DNA from: Actinomadura xylanilytica
GTDB taxonomy: Bacteria; Actinomycetota; Actinomycetes; Streptosporangiales; Streptosporangiaceae
Assembly (NCBI RefSeq): GCF_030283145.1
Contig: NZ_JASNWE010000002.1
Span: forward strand, 930,001-994,000
Length of the DNA stretch: 64,000 bases
Direction: 5' to 3'
Part shown: piece by piece, positions 24,775 through 33,489 of the stretch
How positions within the stretch are numbered: position 1 is the stretch's first letter
How the letters are laid out: each line of letters opens with the position of its first letter
Translations under genes and position numbers: made by a program
The notes under the pieces: generated by a model
What the model was told of the DNA's origin: nothing
What the model saw: the letters and a program-made list of their open reading frames with translations, nothing else
Database searches by the model: none

Positions 24775-25986
24775 TCAGGACGGTGGTGCGTCGCGGAGGA
24801 CGGGGCAGGACATGCAGCGGGGACCGCCGCGGCCGGTGCCGAGCTCGCTGCCGCTGATCCGGATGACCTCGATGCCGGCCGCCTCGAGCTGCGCGTTGGT
24901 CTCGATGTTGCGCTCGTAGGCCACGGCCAGGCGGGGCGCGACCGCGAGGGTGTTGTTGCCGTCGTCCCACTGCTCGCGCTCGGCGGTGACCGGGTCCAGG
25001 CCGGTGTCGATGACCTTCAGCCGGTCCAGGCCCATCGCCTCGGCGGCGGCCTCCAGGAACGGGCGGGGCTCGGCCACCCGCAGGTCGCCGCCGGCGGACG
25101 TGACCGTGCTCGCGGTCAGCGAATGGGCCACCGGCGGGTACATGACGACGGTGTCGACGTCGACCATCGTGCACACGGTGTCGAGGTGCATCGTGGCCCG
25201 CTCCTGCGCGATCGGCACGGCGAGGACGGTGTGCGCCAGCCCGGCCGCGAACACCTGCCGGGCGAGCCGCTCGACCCCGGCGGGCGTGGTGCGCTCCCCG
25301 GTGCCGACGGCGATCACGCCGGGGCTGAGCAGCATGACGTCGCCGCCCTCGACGGGTTCGAGGGACGGGCCGTACACCGGCCGCACCCCCGCGAACCGCG
25401 GATGGTGGGCGTAGATCAGCCCGGTCAGCGCCGACTCGCGGCGCCGCGCCGGCATGGCCAGGCTCGTCACCGCGACGCGGTCGCCGATCCAGGCGCTGCT
25501 GTCGCGGGTGAACAGCAGGCCGGGCAGCGGGTCGATGATGAAGTCGAGCCGGTCCATCAGCCGGTAGACCAGCCCGTGCCCGGCCTTCAGCTCCTCGTGT
25601 GCCAGTCCCGCGATCAGCGTGTGCGAGAGGTTCTCGGGGTCGAGGTCGCGCAGATGGCCGTCCACCACCCGGCGGAGCTGGTCGCCGAGGCGCGGGTCGC
25701 CGACGACCTGGGCGATGGCCTCGTCGCGGGTCTCCTCGTACTCCAGCGCCTCCTGGAGCAGCTCGGTCACGTAGAGGACCTCGACGCCGCGTTCCCGCAG
25801 CGCCTCGGCGAACGCGTCGTGCTCCTCCTGGGCGCGTCCCGCCCACGGGATCGCGTCGAACAGGAGCTGGTCGCTGTTGCGCGGGGTGAGCCGCTTGAGC
25901 TCCGCTCCCGGACGGTGCAGCAGGACGGTGCGGAGTCGTCCGACCTCGCTGGTCACCCGATGCGTGCGCCCCGCCGTTTCCGTCAC
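24775..25986 (-). CDS. arcA: Arginine deiminase
   Basis: A 403-residue guanidino-group-modifying enzyme that converts arginine to citrulline and ammonia. Motifs seen are LHRPG near the N-terminus, [22 protein letters not shown], the [10 protein letters not shown] catalytic His region and the C-terminal [10 protein letters not shown] with nucleophile Cys (about 391); the usual MSMP is MSCP here. No arcB or arcC is nearby, so the full ADI pathway is not encoded in this window. The GTG start sits seven bases after TAGACT, suggesting a leaderless mRNA; an ATG 14 codons upstream is the alternative. Confidence 0.9.
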   Translation of the reverse strand: MTETAGRTHRVTSEVGRLRTVLLHRPGAELKRLTPRNSDQLLFDAIPWAGRAQEEHDAFAEALRERGVEVLYVTELLQEALEYEETRDEAIAQVVGDPRLGDQLRRVVDGHLRDLDPENLSHTLIAGLAHEELKAGHGLVYRLMDRLDFIIDPLPGLLFTRDSSAWIGDRVAVTSLAMPARRRESALTGLIYAHHPRFAGVRPVYGPSLEPVEGGDVMLLSPGVIAVGTGERTTPAGVERLARQVFAAGLAHTVLAVPIAQERATMHLDTVCTMVDVDTVVMYPPVAHSLTASTVTSAGGDLRVAEPRPFLEAAAEAMGLDRLKVIDTGLDPVTAEREQWDDGNNTLAVAPRLAVAYERNIETNAQLEAAGIEVIRISGSELGTGRGGPRCMSCPVLRDAPPS

Positions 25987-26114
25987 AGTCGCGAGTCTAG
26001 GTGCCCGTTGATCGACCAGAACCCCCATGACCGGACCTATGCCACCATTTGGGAAAGGGGTGCCGGTCGGAAAATCCGTGGACTTCGGGTGGGGCGGCTC
26101 GTACCCTCAGGACC

Positions 26115-26237
26115 ATGTTCCTCGCAGCCGGCACCCGTACGCTCGCAGACCTCGGTCTGCTGAGCGCGGTGCCGGCTGCCTCCCACGTGGCGGCAGCGGC
26201 GGCAGGCGCGACCGTCGTCGACGGCGCACGAAGCTGA
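26115..26237 (+). CDS. Small leader ORF upstream of the EF-Tu paralogue
   Basis: A 40-residue Ala-rich open frame (begins MFLAAGTRTLADLGLL) lies 121 bases before tuf on the same strand. A TACCCT element ends seven bases before its ATG, the same geometry as the leaderless starts in this window, so it may sit exactly at the transcription start of the tuf mRNA. I do not recognise the sequence. It may be a real small protein or a regulatory leader peptide; the sequence between it and tuf contains GC-rich inverted repeats. Confidence 0.45.
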   Translation: MFLAAGTRTLADLGLLSAVPAASHVAAAAAGATVVDGARS

Positions 26238-26358
26238 CCCCTCTCCGTCCCACCTCCGGAGAACCAGCGGAGGGGGGTGGTCGGGAACCGCGGGCGCGTG
26301 AGCGCGCTCGCGGGCGGGTTCTCACCTTCCAGCCGGAACCGCGTGAGGACGCAGAACC

Positions 26359-27540
26359 ATGGCCAAGCAGCTTTACGAGCGCGACAAGCCCCACCTGAAC
26401 ATCGGGACGATGGGCCACGTCGACCACGGCAAGACCACCCTGACCGCGGCGATCACCAAGGTGCTCGCCGGGCGGGGGCTGGCCTCCGCGGTGCCGTTCG
26501 AGGGCATCGACCGCGCCCCCGAGGAGCGCGACCGCGGCATCACCATCAACATCGCGCACGTGCACTACGCGACCGCGACCAGGCACTACGCCCACGTGGA
26601 CATGCCCGGTCACGCCGACTACGTGAAGAACATGATCACGGGTGCGGCGCAGGTGGACGGCGCGGTGCTGGTGGTCTCGGCGCAGGACGGCGCCATGCCG
26701 CAGACCCGTGAGCACATCGTGCTGGCCCACCAGGTCGGCGTCCGGCACATCGTGGTGGCGCTCAACAAGGCCGACATGGCCGCGGACCCCGAGCTGCTCG
26801 ACCTGGTCGAGCTGGAGGTCCGCGAGCTGCTGTCGGAGTACGGGTTCCCCGGTGACGAGGTGCCGGTGATCCGGGTGTCCGGGCTGCGGGCGCTGGAGGG
26901 CGACCCGTACTGGACGGCGCGGATCGTCGACTTGCTCGACGCGATCGACGCGTACGTGCCGGTGCCGGAGCGGGTGCTCGACCGGCCGTTCCTGATGCCG
27001 GTGGAGAACGTGCTCACCATCACCGGGCGCGGCACCGTGGTGACCGGTGTGGTCGCGCAGGGCTCCGTCCGGACCGGTGACGCGGTCGAGGTGGTCGGCC
27101 TCGGCGACACCTTCGGCAGCGTCGCGACCGGGCTGGAGACGTTCGGGCAGTCGATGGAGCACGCCGAGGCGGGCGACAACACCGCGATGCTGCTGCGCGG
27201 GGTGAAGCGGGACCAGGTCCGGCGCGGCCAGGTGATCAGCGCGCCGGGCGCGGTCCGGCCGCACACCCGGTTCCGTGCGCGGGTGCGGGTGCTCACCGCG
27301 GCGGAGGGCGGCCGGAGCAGGCCGTTCTTCCACGGGTACCGGCCGCAGTTCCACTTCCGCACCACCGATGTGGTCGGCGACGTGGACCTCGGTGAGGGCG
27401 GCATGGCGCTGCCCGGCGACGGCGTCGACATGGCCGTCGAGCTGGGCAAGCCGGTCGCGATGACCGAGGGGCTCGGCTTCGCGATCCGCGAGGGCGGCCG
27501 GACGGTCGGCGCCGGCACGGTGGTCGCCTTGCTCGACTGA
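26359..27540 (+). CDS. Divergent elongation factor Tu (Tuf3-like paralogue)
   Basis: A 393-residue translational GTPase with all EF-Tu domains. G1 is GHVDHGKT (19-26), G2 has RGITIN, G3 is DMPGH (usual DCPGH) and G4 NKAD. It is clearly divergent from housekeeping EF-Tu in many positions, for example HYATATRHY in place of a highly conserved stretch and LGFAIREGG where E. coli has LRFAIREGG. No rpsL, rpsG or fusA is next to it, so this is the extra, stand-alone copy known in several actinomycetes as Tuf3. It may serve under stress or starvation; function unproven. Confidence 0.88.
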   Translation: MAKQLYERDKPHLNIGTMGHVDHGKTTLTAAITKVLAGRGLASAVPFEGIDRAPEERDRGITINIAHVHYATATRHYAHVDMPGHADYVKNMITGAAQVDGAVLVVSAQDGAMPQTREHIVLAHQVGVRHIVVALNKADMAADPELLDLVELEVRELLSEYGFPGDEVPVIRVSGLRALEGDPYWTARIVDLLDAIDAYVPVPERVLDRPFLMPVENVLTITGRGTVVTGVVAQGSVRTGDAVEVVGLGDTFGSVATGLETFGQSMEHAEAGDNTAMLLRGVKRDQVRRGQVISAPGAVRPHTRFRARVRVLTAAEGGRSRPFFHGYRPQFHFRTTDVVGDVDLGEGGMALPGDGVDMAVELGKPVAMTEGLGFAIREGGRTVGAGTVVALLD

Positions 27541-27551
27541 CCGGCCTCAGG

Positions 27552-27590
27552 GCCCGGTGGAGACGGGGATCGGTTCCCGCTCCACCGGGC
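27552..27590 (+). terminator. Terminator after tuf
   Basis: An 11-bp perfect stem (GCCCGGTGGAG/CTCCACCGGGC) encloses a 17-base loop, 12 bases after the stop codon. Confidence 0.65.
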
Positions 27591-27741
27591 TCGAGGCGGG
27601 GAGTGGCCGATATTCGCGAGCTGTCCGGTCTGAAATACTTCGGCCTAGAGTGACCGGTCAGTCGCGAACGGCTGGCGGATGCGATCCCCATGTGGTGAGA
27701 TTTCGGGGATCATCCCCGCTGATCCCATCCATGGAGAACGT

Positions 27742-28674
27742 GTGCGAGCCCCCCGCGCCCTGATCCCCTTGCTCGCCGTCTGCGGCGCCGCCGCGGTGGT
27801 GGCTGTCGCCGGTGCCGGCGCGGCGATCGAGGGCCTGCCCGACGTCGGACCGGCGCATGCCGACGGAGCGCGCAAGAAGGTGGCCGCCGCCACGGTCACC
27901 ACGATGACCTGGAACGTCTGCGGGGACGCCGAGCCGGGCTGCCCGCTCGGCTCCAAGCCGGCCGAGCTGGTCAAGCGGATCCCCGCGCAGATCGACGCCA
28001 ACGAGGTCGGCGGGCGCCGGGTCAAGGCCAACGCCGTCCTCCTCCAGGAGGTGTGCGCCGGGCACGTGACCGCGCTCAAGCACGCCGCGTCGCTGCGCGC
28101 GTGGAGCTGGACCTTCGCGCCGTCCGGGAAGTCGCGGACCTGCGCGAACGGCGAGGGCCGGCCGGGGGTGGCGATCGGCACCAAGGCGGCGCTCACCGGG
28201 GTCAAGATCGTCCCGCTGCCCGCGCCGTCCCGCCAGGAGCGCGTCGCGGTCTGCGGCGACGTCGAGTCGTGGAGCACCCGGCTGTGCAGCACCCAGTTCA
28301 GCTCCTCGAGCTGGGACGACGATCCAAGCGGCGACTGGCGGCGCAAGCAGGTGCACCGCCTGACCACCGCGCTGGAAGGGGCCCGCAGGGTGATCGTCGG
28401 CGGCGATCTCGCGGACCGGCCCGACGGGACGACGCTCGACCCCCTCTACCGGGCCTACGCCGAGTGCGACCAGGGTCCCGGGACGGCCCGCGCGGGCGCG
28501 GGCACCGCGCAGAACTGGCGGGGCGAGGCGACCGAGAAGACCGACTACCTCTTCACGACCAAGGCCGCCGGCATTTCCTGCGGCGTCCCGGCCGTCGCCA
28601 CGCACGCCTCGGACCACCGGCCCGTGACCGCCGTCATCCGCTTCCGCCCGCCGTCGGCCCCCTCGTCCCGCTGA
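27742..28674 (+). CDS. Secreted endonuclease/exonuclease/phosphatase-fold protein
   Basis: A 310-residue exported protein. A signal peptide (LIPLLAVCGAAAVVAVAGAG) is followed by an EEP domain with its four family motifs: TWNVCG, LLQEVC (metal-binding Glu), VIVGGDLAD and ASDHRPVTA (catalytic Asp-His). Members cleave DNA, phospholipids or phosphodiesters outside the cell. Several Cys residues (Cys-Gly-Asp pairs) suggest disulfides. The GTG start has GGAG at five bases. It is monogenic; the next gene is convergent. Confidence 0.82.
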   Translation: MRAPRALIPLLAVCGAAAVVAVAGAGAAIEGLPDVGPAHADGARKKVAAATVTTMTWNVCGDAEPGCPLGSKPAELVKRIPAQIDANEVGGRRVKANAVLLQEVCAGHVTALKHAASLRAWSWTFAPSGKSRTCANGEGRPGVAIGTKAALTGVKIVPLPAPSRQERVAVCGDVESWSTRLCSTQFSSSSWDDDPSGDWRRKQVHRLTTALEGARRVIVGGDLADRPDGTTLDPLYRAYAECDQGPGTARAGAGTAQNWRGEATEKTDYLFTTKAAGISCGVPAVATHASDHRPVTAVIRFRPPSAPSSR

Positions 28675-28688
28675 CCCGCGCCTGTGAC

Positions 28689-28859
28689 CTAGCCCTTCTT
28701 GGCGGACTTGGTGATCAGCGACACGACCAGCACGACCACCACGGCCACCAGGCCGACGAAGAAGAAGAGCTTGAGCATCGAGAAGATCGCGCCGATGACC
28801 GAGACGACCAGCCACAACGCGAGGATTACACCGACGATTGTCAGGATTGTCCGAGCCAT
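28689..28859 (-). CDS. Small hydrophobic membrane protein
   Basis: A 56-residue protein (starts MARTILTIVGVILALW, ends TKSAKKG) with two closely spaced hydrophobic segments and a basic C-terminus. Third codon positions are strongly GC, as in real genes of this genome. Such small membrane proteins are common in actinomycetes, but the function is unknown. It converges with the endonuclease/phosphatase-fold gene. Confidence 0.65.
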   Translation of the reverse strand: MARTILTIVGVILALWLVVSVIGAIFSMLKLFFFVGLVAVVVVLVVSLITKSAKKG

Positions 28860-28931
28860 GTCCCCAACCTATGCGGTCGCCCGTCCGGCGTCATCACACT
28901 CCGGGAGGACTCTGGAGCGGGCCGGACCCGC

Positions 28932-29046
28932 CTAGCGGCGGAGATCGACCCTGAGGGCGTCCCTGATGTCCACCCCCGCGCGGGTCCCCTGGTCGAACGG
29001 GGCGGAGCCCTGCCCGAAGCCCGTTCCTCCGGGGAAACGGCTGGGA
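28932..29046 (-). other. Coding-like tail in a shifted frame after the membrane protein
   Basis: Directly after the stop of the next membrane protein gene, another minus frame reads through 38 codons (SRFPGGTGFGQGSAPFDQG, ending ALRVDLRR) with strong GC3 bias. The junction contains repeated TGGGAC units, where slippage could have shifted the frame. It may be a lost C-terminal extension. Confidence 0.35.
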
Positions 29047-29511
29047 CTACTGGGACTGGGACGCGCCGCGTCCACCGGATGCCGCGATCGCGAACCGCAG
29101 GCCGACCAGCACGCCGGCCGTGCCGACCGCGACGAGGTCCCAGGCGTAGAAGTGCAGATCGGCCGCCGACTTGATGATCCACTCCGGTGGCAGGTCGCGG
29201 TGCATGAGCAGCACGTAGCCGGCGCTGCCGATCCGCTCGCCCACGCCCAGCGCGACGTATGCCGCCACGGCCGCGGCGATCGGCACGGCGGCGCGCGGCC
29301 GGGTGAACAGCACCCCGACCGCGGTGAACAGGCCGACCAGCGCGCACTCGGCCACGTAGTACCCGGTGGAGGACCGCAGGCCCAGCGCGATCGGCGACTG
29401 GTAGACGCGGAAGAACGTCATCACGATGGACAGGCCGGTGGCGACGGCGCCGCCGAACAGCAGGAGCGCGATCACCGCGCCCATCGGGGAGGCCGGTCGG
29501 GATCTGGGCAT
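29047..29511 (-). CDS. Conserved-looking four-helix membrane protein
   Basis: A 154-residue integral membrane protein with four predicted helices (for example MGAVIALLLFGGAVATGL and VAAYVALGVGERIG) and short loops. It ends GGRGASQSQ at a TAG inside a TGGGAC repeat. I do not recognise the family. The ATG used begins MPRSRPASP; a longer frame upstream looks non-coding. It is a single gene. The out-of-frame tail downstream raises the possibility of a recent frameshift. Confidence 0.65.
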   Translation of the reverse strand: MPRSRPASPMGAVIALLLFGGAVATGLSIVMTFFRVYQSPIALGLRSSTGYYVAECALVGLFTAVGVLFTRPRAAVPIAAAVAAYVALGVGERIGSAGYVLLMHRDLPPEWIIKSAADLHFYAWDLVAVGTAGVLVGLRFAIAASGGRGASQSQ

Positions 29512-29763
29512 CAGCCCATTTAACAGACCATCGCGGAATTTCGGCGGACGACCTTGCCCGCGTGTTCGACGCGGCCTTCGTGGCGAGACCGCCCGCACCC
29601 CGGCGGCGGCGCCGGGCTGCCGCTTCGAGGTCTGTCTCCCGGTGATGGTCTGACCTGCGCCGATGGCCTGACGGCAGGTCGGCGGCGGTGTCCGTGGCGA
29701 CCCGAAAGAGTGACCTTTATCTCTTCTCGGGGTGGCCGCTGGGGCCGGGTCGCCCGGCGGCGG

Positions 29764-30135
29764 TCAGCGCTCGAAGGACTCGTCGATGGCGCGGAACGTG
29801 GGGCAGGGCCAGCGCCACATGCACGCGCGGCAGCGCCGGATCGGCTGGTCGGGGTCGCTGGAGATGCCGCCCGACTCCTGCGGCCGGTGCAGGTCGAGCA
29901 GCCGGATGCCGAGGTCGGCGAACGTGATCACCTCGTCCCGGGCGCCCGCGAGGAAGGTCAGGTCCTCCCGGGACAGCCGGGTCCTGATCGGCACGAACCC
30001 GGTCCGGTTCACCAGCCGGGACAGGTACTGGGTGGACGCGCGCCACGAGTTGGACTTCTCCGAGCGCGCCCGGATCGTCTGGAGGCGCTCGCGCAGCCGG
30101 GTCTCCCGCGGATCGGTCCGCCGTTCGGCCTTCAC
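29764..30135 (-). CDS. Small Cys-containing hypothetical protein
   Basis: A 123-residue soluble protein with a basic N-terminus and a C-terminal CRACMWRWPCP motif (Cys-x2-Cys-x5-Cys) that may bind a metal. The motif recurs in small actinobacterial proteins of unknown role, by memory. GTG is the start. It has no operon partner; 390 bases separate it from the STAS gene. The function cannot be stated. Confidence 0.6.
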   Translation of the reverse strand: MKAERRTDPRETRLRERLQTIRARSEKSNSWRASTQYLSRLVNRTGFVPIRTRLSREDLTFLAGARDEVITFADLGIRLLDLHRPQESGGISSDPDQPIRRCRACMWRWPCPTFRAIDESFER

Positions 30136-30526
30136 ACGCGCCGCACCTCCCGTTGCCCGATCGCCGGCCGCGCGTCGCTCGCGGTCTGGCCGTGCCGCCG
30201 TCGCACTCGCTCAGCTTCTCTCACTCGGTGCCCCGGCGCGGGGAAACACGCAGATCGTGAGGGGGCCTCGTGGAGGCGGGCGCCAGGGGCGGGCGGGGCG
30301 TCGCCGGGCGGCCCGGCCCGGACGTCCGGCGGTCCCTGCCGGACGCCCGGCGGCCCCATCGGGACGCCGAGCGGCCGGCCGGTGCGATGTGTGCGCGACA
30401 TAACCGTACGTAGTACACAAAGCGTGCAAGGGGTGCGGAGCGGTGGCACGGTCCGGACACGACCGCGCCACACGGACCGTGGCGGCAGCCTGGCCCGGCC
30501 GCCGCCGGGCCGGTAGTGTGCCGGAC
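30136..30526. other. Intergenic region before the STAS gene
   Basis: No convincing gene. It contains several GGACGCCCGGCGG-like G/C repeats and one notably AT-richer patch (ACATAACCGTACGTAGTAC, near 30400) that could hold a regulator site. The -10 TAGTGT of the STAS gene is at 30514-30519. Confidence 0.4.
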
Positions 30527-30862
30527 GTGGAGCTAAATGTCACGACCGCGTCTCAGGGAGGTCACGCCGTCGTCACAGCGACCGGCGAGCTGGACCTGTA
30601 CACCGCGCCCCGGCTACAGGCCGCGCTCGCGGGATTGCTGCGCGATCAGGTCGTCCGCATCGTGGTCGACCTGAGCGGTGTCGAGTTCTGCGACTCGACC
30701 GGCATGAACGTGCTGCTGGCCGCGATGAAGCGGCTCAAGGAGCAGGGCGGCGCGCTCGAACTCGCCGCGCCGCGTCCGGCCGTGAAGCGCATCCTTCAGG
30801 TCACCGGGCTCGACTCGGTCTTCACCGTGTGCGACGCCGTGCCGGCCCTGGACGCGGGCTGA
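30527..30862 (+). CDS. STAS-domain anti-sigma factor antagonist (BldG/RsbV type)
   Basis: A 111-residue STAS protein. The phosphorylation loop is VEFCDSTGMNVLL with Ser as the target, and the N-terminal strand is ELNVTTASQGGHAVV. It would bind and titrate an RsbW-type anti-sigma kinase when unphosphorylated. The GTG start seven bases after TAGTGT indicates a leaderless mRNA; two further GTG codons lie upstream. No kinase gene is adjacent; an RsbW-like gene lies 6 kb away. Confidence 0.88.
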   Translation: MELNVTTASQGGHAVVTATGELDLYTAPRLQAALAGLLRDQVVRIVVDLSGVEFCDSTGMNVLLAAMKRLKEQGGALELAAPRPAVKRILQVTGLDSVFTVCDAVPALDAG

Positions 30863-31072
30863 TCCGTCCGAGCGCGACGCCCTGACGGGCCGCCCTCGGA
30901 GCCGAGCCGACCCACCGTACCCACCGCAACCGTCCGCCACCGTCCGCAACCGACCGGCGACCCGTGGGGCAGCGCCCCCGCGGGTCGCCGTTGCGTCCGT
31001 CCCCGCGCGTCCCGCGCGCCGGGGGACGGCGGGTCACCGGCGGCATCGGGCCGCGCGCACTACGATCGCGAT

Positions 31073-31807
31073 ATGCAGGACGTAGCCGTGATCATCCCGG
31101 CCAAGGACGAAGCCGACCGTATCGGGGACACCGTGCGGGCCGCACTGGAACTGCCGGGCGCCGGCCTCGTCGTGGTCGTCGACGACGGCTCGGCCGACGG
31201 CACCGGCCGCGCCGCGCAGCAGGCCGGGGCACGGGTCGTCCGGCACAGCCGCAACCGGGGCAAGGGCGCCGCGATGGAGAGCGGCGCCGAGGCCGTCCGG
31301 CTCCTCGGCGCCGAGGACGACCGGCAGCGCCACCTGCTCTTCCTCGACGCCGACCTGGCCGAGACGGCCGGCGCCGCGGCGCCGCTGGTCGAGCCGGTGC
31401 GCAGCGGCGAGGCCGACATGACGATCGCGGCCTTCTCCAGCACGGTGAAGCTCGGCGGCCACGGCTTCGTCGTGCGGCTGTCCCGCGACGGCATCCGCCG
31501 CGCCACCGGCTGGGAGGCCACCCAGCCGCTGAACGGGCAGCGCTGCCTGACCCGCGAGGCGTTCGAGGCCGCCCGCCCGCTCGCCGCCGGGTTCGGCGTC
31601 GAGACCGCCCTCACCATCGACCTGCTGCGCAAGGGCTTCCGGGTGAGAGAGGTGGAGGTGCCGCTGGCGCACCGCGCCACCGGCACCGACTGGCGGGCGC
31701 AGGCGCACCGGGCCCGGCAGTTCCGCGACGTCACCAGAGCCCTGGCCACGCGCGAGCCCGCCGTCGCCGGAGGACTGGCCCGACTGCGCGGCCTCCGCCT
31801 CCGGTGA
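31073..31807 (+). CDS. Family 2 glycosyltransferase (polyprenyl-phosphate sugar synthase-like)
   Basis: A 244-residue GT-A enzyme. The N-terminus VAVIIPAKDEADRIG and VVVVDDGSADGTG bind the nucleotide-sugar, and the metal-binding DXD is in LFLDADLAE. It resembles dolichol/polyprenyl-phosphate mannosyl- or glucosyltransferases without membrane helices. The ATG lies six bases after TACGAT (leaderless). Its stop overlaps by four bases the start of a multi-spanning glycosyltransferase, which could use its lipid-linked sugar product. Confidence 0.85.
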   Translation: MQDVAVIIPAKDEADRIGDTVRAALELPGAGLVVVVDDGSADGTGRAAQQAGARVVRHSRNRGKGAAMESGAEAVRLLGAEDDRQRHLLFLDADLAETAGAAAPLVEPVRSGEADMTIAAFSSTVKLGGHGFVVRLSRDGIRRATGWEATQPLNGQRCLTREAFEAARPLAAGFGVETALTIDLLRKGFRVREVEVPLAHRATGTDWRAQAHRARQFRDVTRALATREPAVAGGLARLRGLRLR

Positions 31808-33489
31808 TTCGGTCCCGGGCCGCCCGCGCCGGTTCCGCGCGCCCCGCTCCGGGGCCCGCGGGGAAGGACGGCGACGGCACCGACGGCGTAGAGGTCGACG
31901 ACGTCGTGGAAGCCGGCGCGGATGTCACGGGCGGCACGGGACCGGTGGCGGGCGCGCGGCAGGGGACCGCCGGACTGATCGCGATCGGGTCGGGGCTCGC
32001 GTGCTTCCTGCTCACCGCGTTCCTCGGGCCGTCGGTCTTCGAGCCGGCGCTGTCCGGCGACCGCGCGCACCCGCCGTACTCGCTGACCGTCCACCCGTCG
32101 CCGTTCCTGGTGGTCGCGCTGGTCGTGGCCGGGGTGATCGCCGGCACGGCCGGGCTCGGGCTGTGCCTCGACGCGGTGCGCCGCGGCTGGCGGTGCCGGC
32201 CGGTCCCGCTGGTGGCCGCGGGGCTGCTGGTCGCGGCCCTGTTCGCGTTCATGCCGCCGATCGGATCGTCCGACCACCTCAACTACGCCGCCTACGGCCG
32301 GATGGTGGTGACCGGGCACGACCCGTACGCCACCCGGGCCGTGGACGTGCCCGGCGACCCGGTGATCGGCGCACCGGAGGAGTGGCGCAGGACACCGTCG
32401 GTGTACGGGCCGATCACCACGGGCGGCCAGGCGCTCGCCTCCTGGCTCGGCGACGGGTCGGTCCGGCTGACGGTGTTCGTGCTCTCGATCCTCAACACGC
32501 TCGCGTTCGCGCTGACCGCGCTGATCCTCTACCGGACGTCCCGCACGGGCGAGCGGCGGCTGCGCACGGCGCTGCTGTGGACGTGCAACCCGCTGGTGCT
32601 GCTCCACCTCGTCGCGGGGGCGCACAACGACGTCCTGGCGATCGCCCCGATGGTCGCGGCCGTGGCGCTCTTCGCGGCCCGTCCCCGCGCGAGCGGCTGG
32701 CGGGCCCTGGCCACCGGCGCGGTGGTCGGCGCCGCGACGGCGGTCAAGCTCCCGGCCGCGCTGGTGGGCGGCGGGCCCGCCTGGGCGCTGCTGCGCCGGG
32801 CCCGCACCGACCGCGGCGCGCTGCTGCGGCTGGCCGGGCTGTTCGGCGGGGCGGCGGCGGTCGCGGCGATCGCGTTCGCGCTGGGCGGCCCCAACTCCCT
32901 CGACCAGGTCAACCAGTCGAGCAACATGGTCTCGCTCGCCACCCCCTGGCGGCTGGTCGACCGGGCGCTCGGCGTGGGCGGCCAGCGCGACCTGATCAAG
33001 CTCTGCTCGGTGGCCCTGGCGGTGGTGCTGACCGTGCTGCTGGCCCGCGCGCTGCCCCGCGAGCCCGGTGCCGCCGCGTCCGGACGCGGCGCGCTCACCG
33101 GCGGTCCGGCAGGCGAGGACGAGGCGGGGGAGAGCCGGCGGATCGCGGCGGCGCTGGTGCTCGCCTGGCTGTTCGCCGCGCCGTACGAGCTCCCCTGGTA
33201 CGACGGTTTCGCCTGGGCGATGCTGGCGCTGCTCCCCTGGTCGCGGATCGACTGGCCGCTGCTCGCCCACACCGGCGTGCTGAGCCTGGCCTACCTGCCC
33301 GCGCGGGCGCCGCACCGGATCGGGATGCCGGACTCGCTGTCGTGGCTGTTCACCGTGGTGCGGCCGTGGGTCATTCCGCTGGCACTGACGGCGGTTCTGG
33401 GCGCTCTGATCGCGATCTGCCTTCGGCGTCGAGATCGAGTTCCAGCGACCGGACGCTCGCCGCGAGCATCAGCGGGATCGCCAGGCTGA
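31804..33489 (+). CDS. GT-C membrane glycosyltransferase (MptA/MptB-like)
   Basis: A 561-residue multi-spanning protein with about 12 membrane helices. The first large periplasmic loop carries SSDHLNYAAYGRM, the position of the catalytic acidic residue in polyprenol-phosphate-mannose-dependent alpha-1,6-mannosyltransferases such as MptB. Also typical are WTCNPLVLLHLVAGAHND and AVKLPAAL. It would add sugars to a lipid-anchored glycan outside the membrane. GTG start overlaps the GT2 stop (GTGA). Its last 119 bases are antisense to the end of the next gene. Confidence 0.8.
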   Translation: MIRSRAARAGSARPAPGPAGKDGDGTDGVEVDDVVEAGADVTGGTGPVAGARQGTAGLIAIGSGLACFLLTAFLGPSVFEPALSGDRAHPPYSLTVHPSPFLVVALVVAGVIAGTAGLGLCLDAVRRGWRCRPVPLVAAGLLVAALFAFMPPIGSSDHLNYAAYGRMVVTGHDPYATRAVDVPGDPVIGAPEEWRRTPSVYGPITTGGQALASWLGDGSVRLTVFVLSILNTLAFALTALILYRTSRTGERRLRTALLWTCNPLVLLHLVAGAHNDVLAIAPMVAAVALFAARPRASGWRALATGAVVGAATAVKLPAALVGGGPAWALLRRARTDRGALLRLAGLFGGAAAVAAIAFALGGPNSLDQVNQSSNMVSLATPWRLVDRALGVGGQRDLIKLCSVALAVVLTVLLARALPREPGAAASGRGALTGGPAGEDEAGESRRIAAALVLAWLFAAPYELPWYDGFAWAMLALLPWSRIDWPLLAHTGVLSLAYLPARAPHRIGMPDSLSWLFTVVRPWVIPLALTAVLGALIAICLRRRDRVPATGRSPRASAGSPG

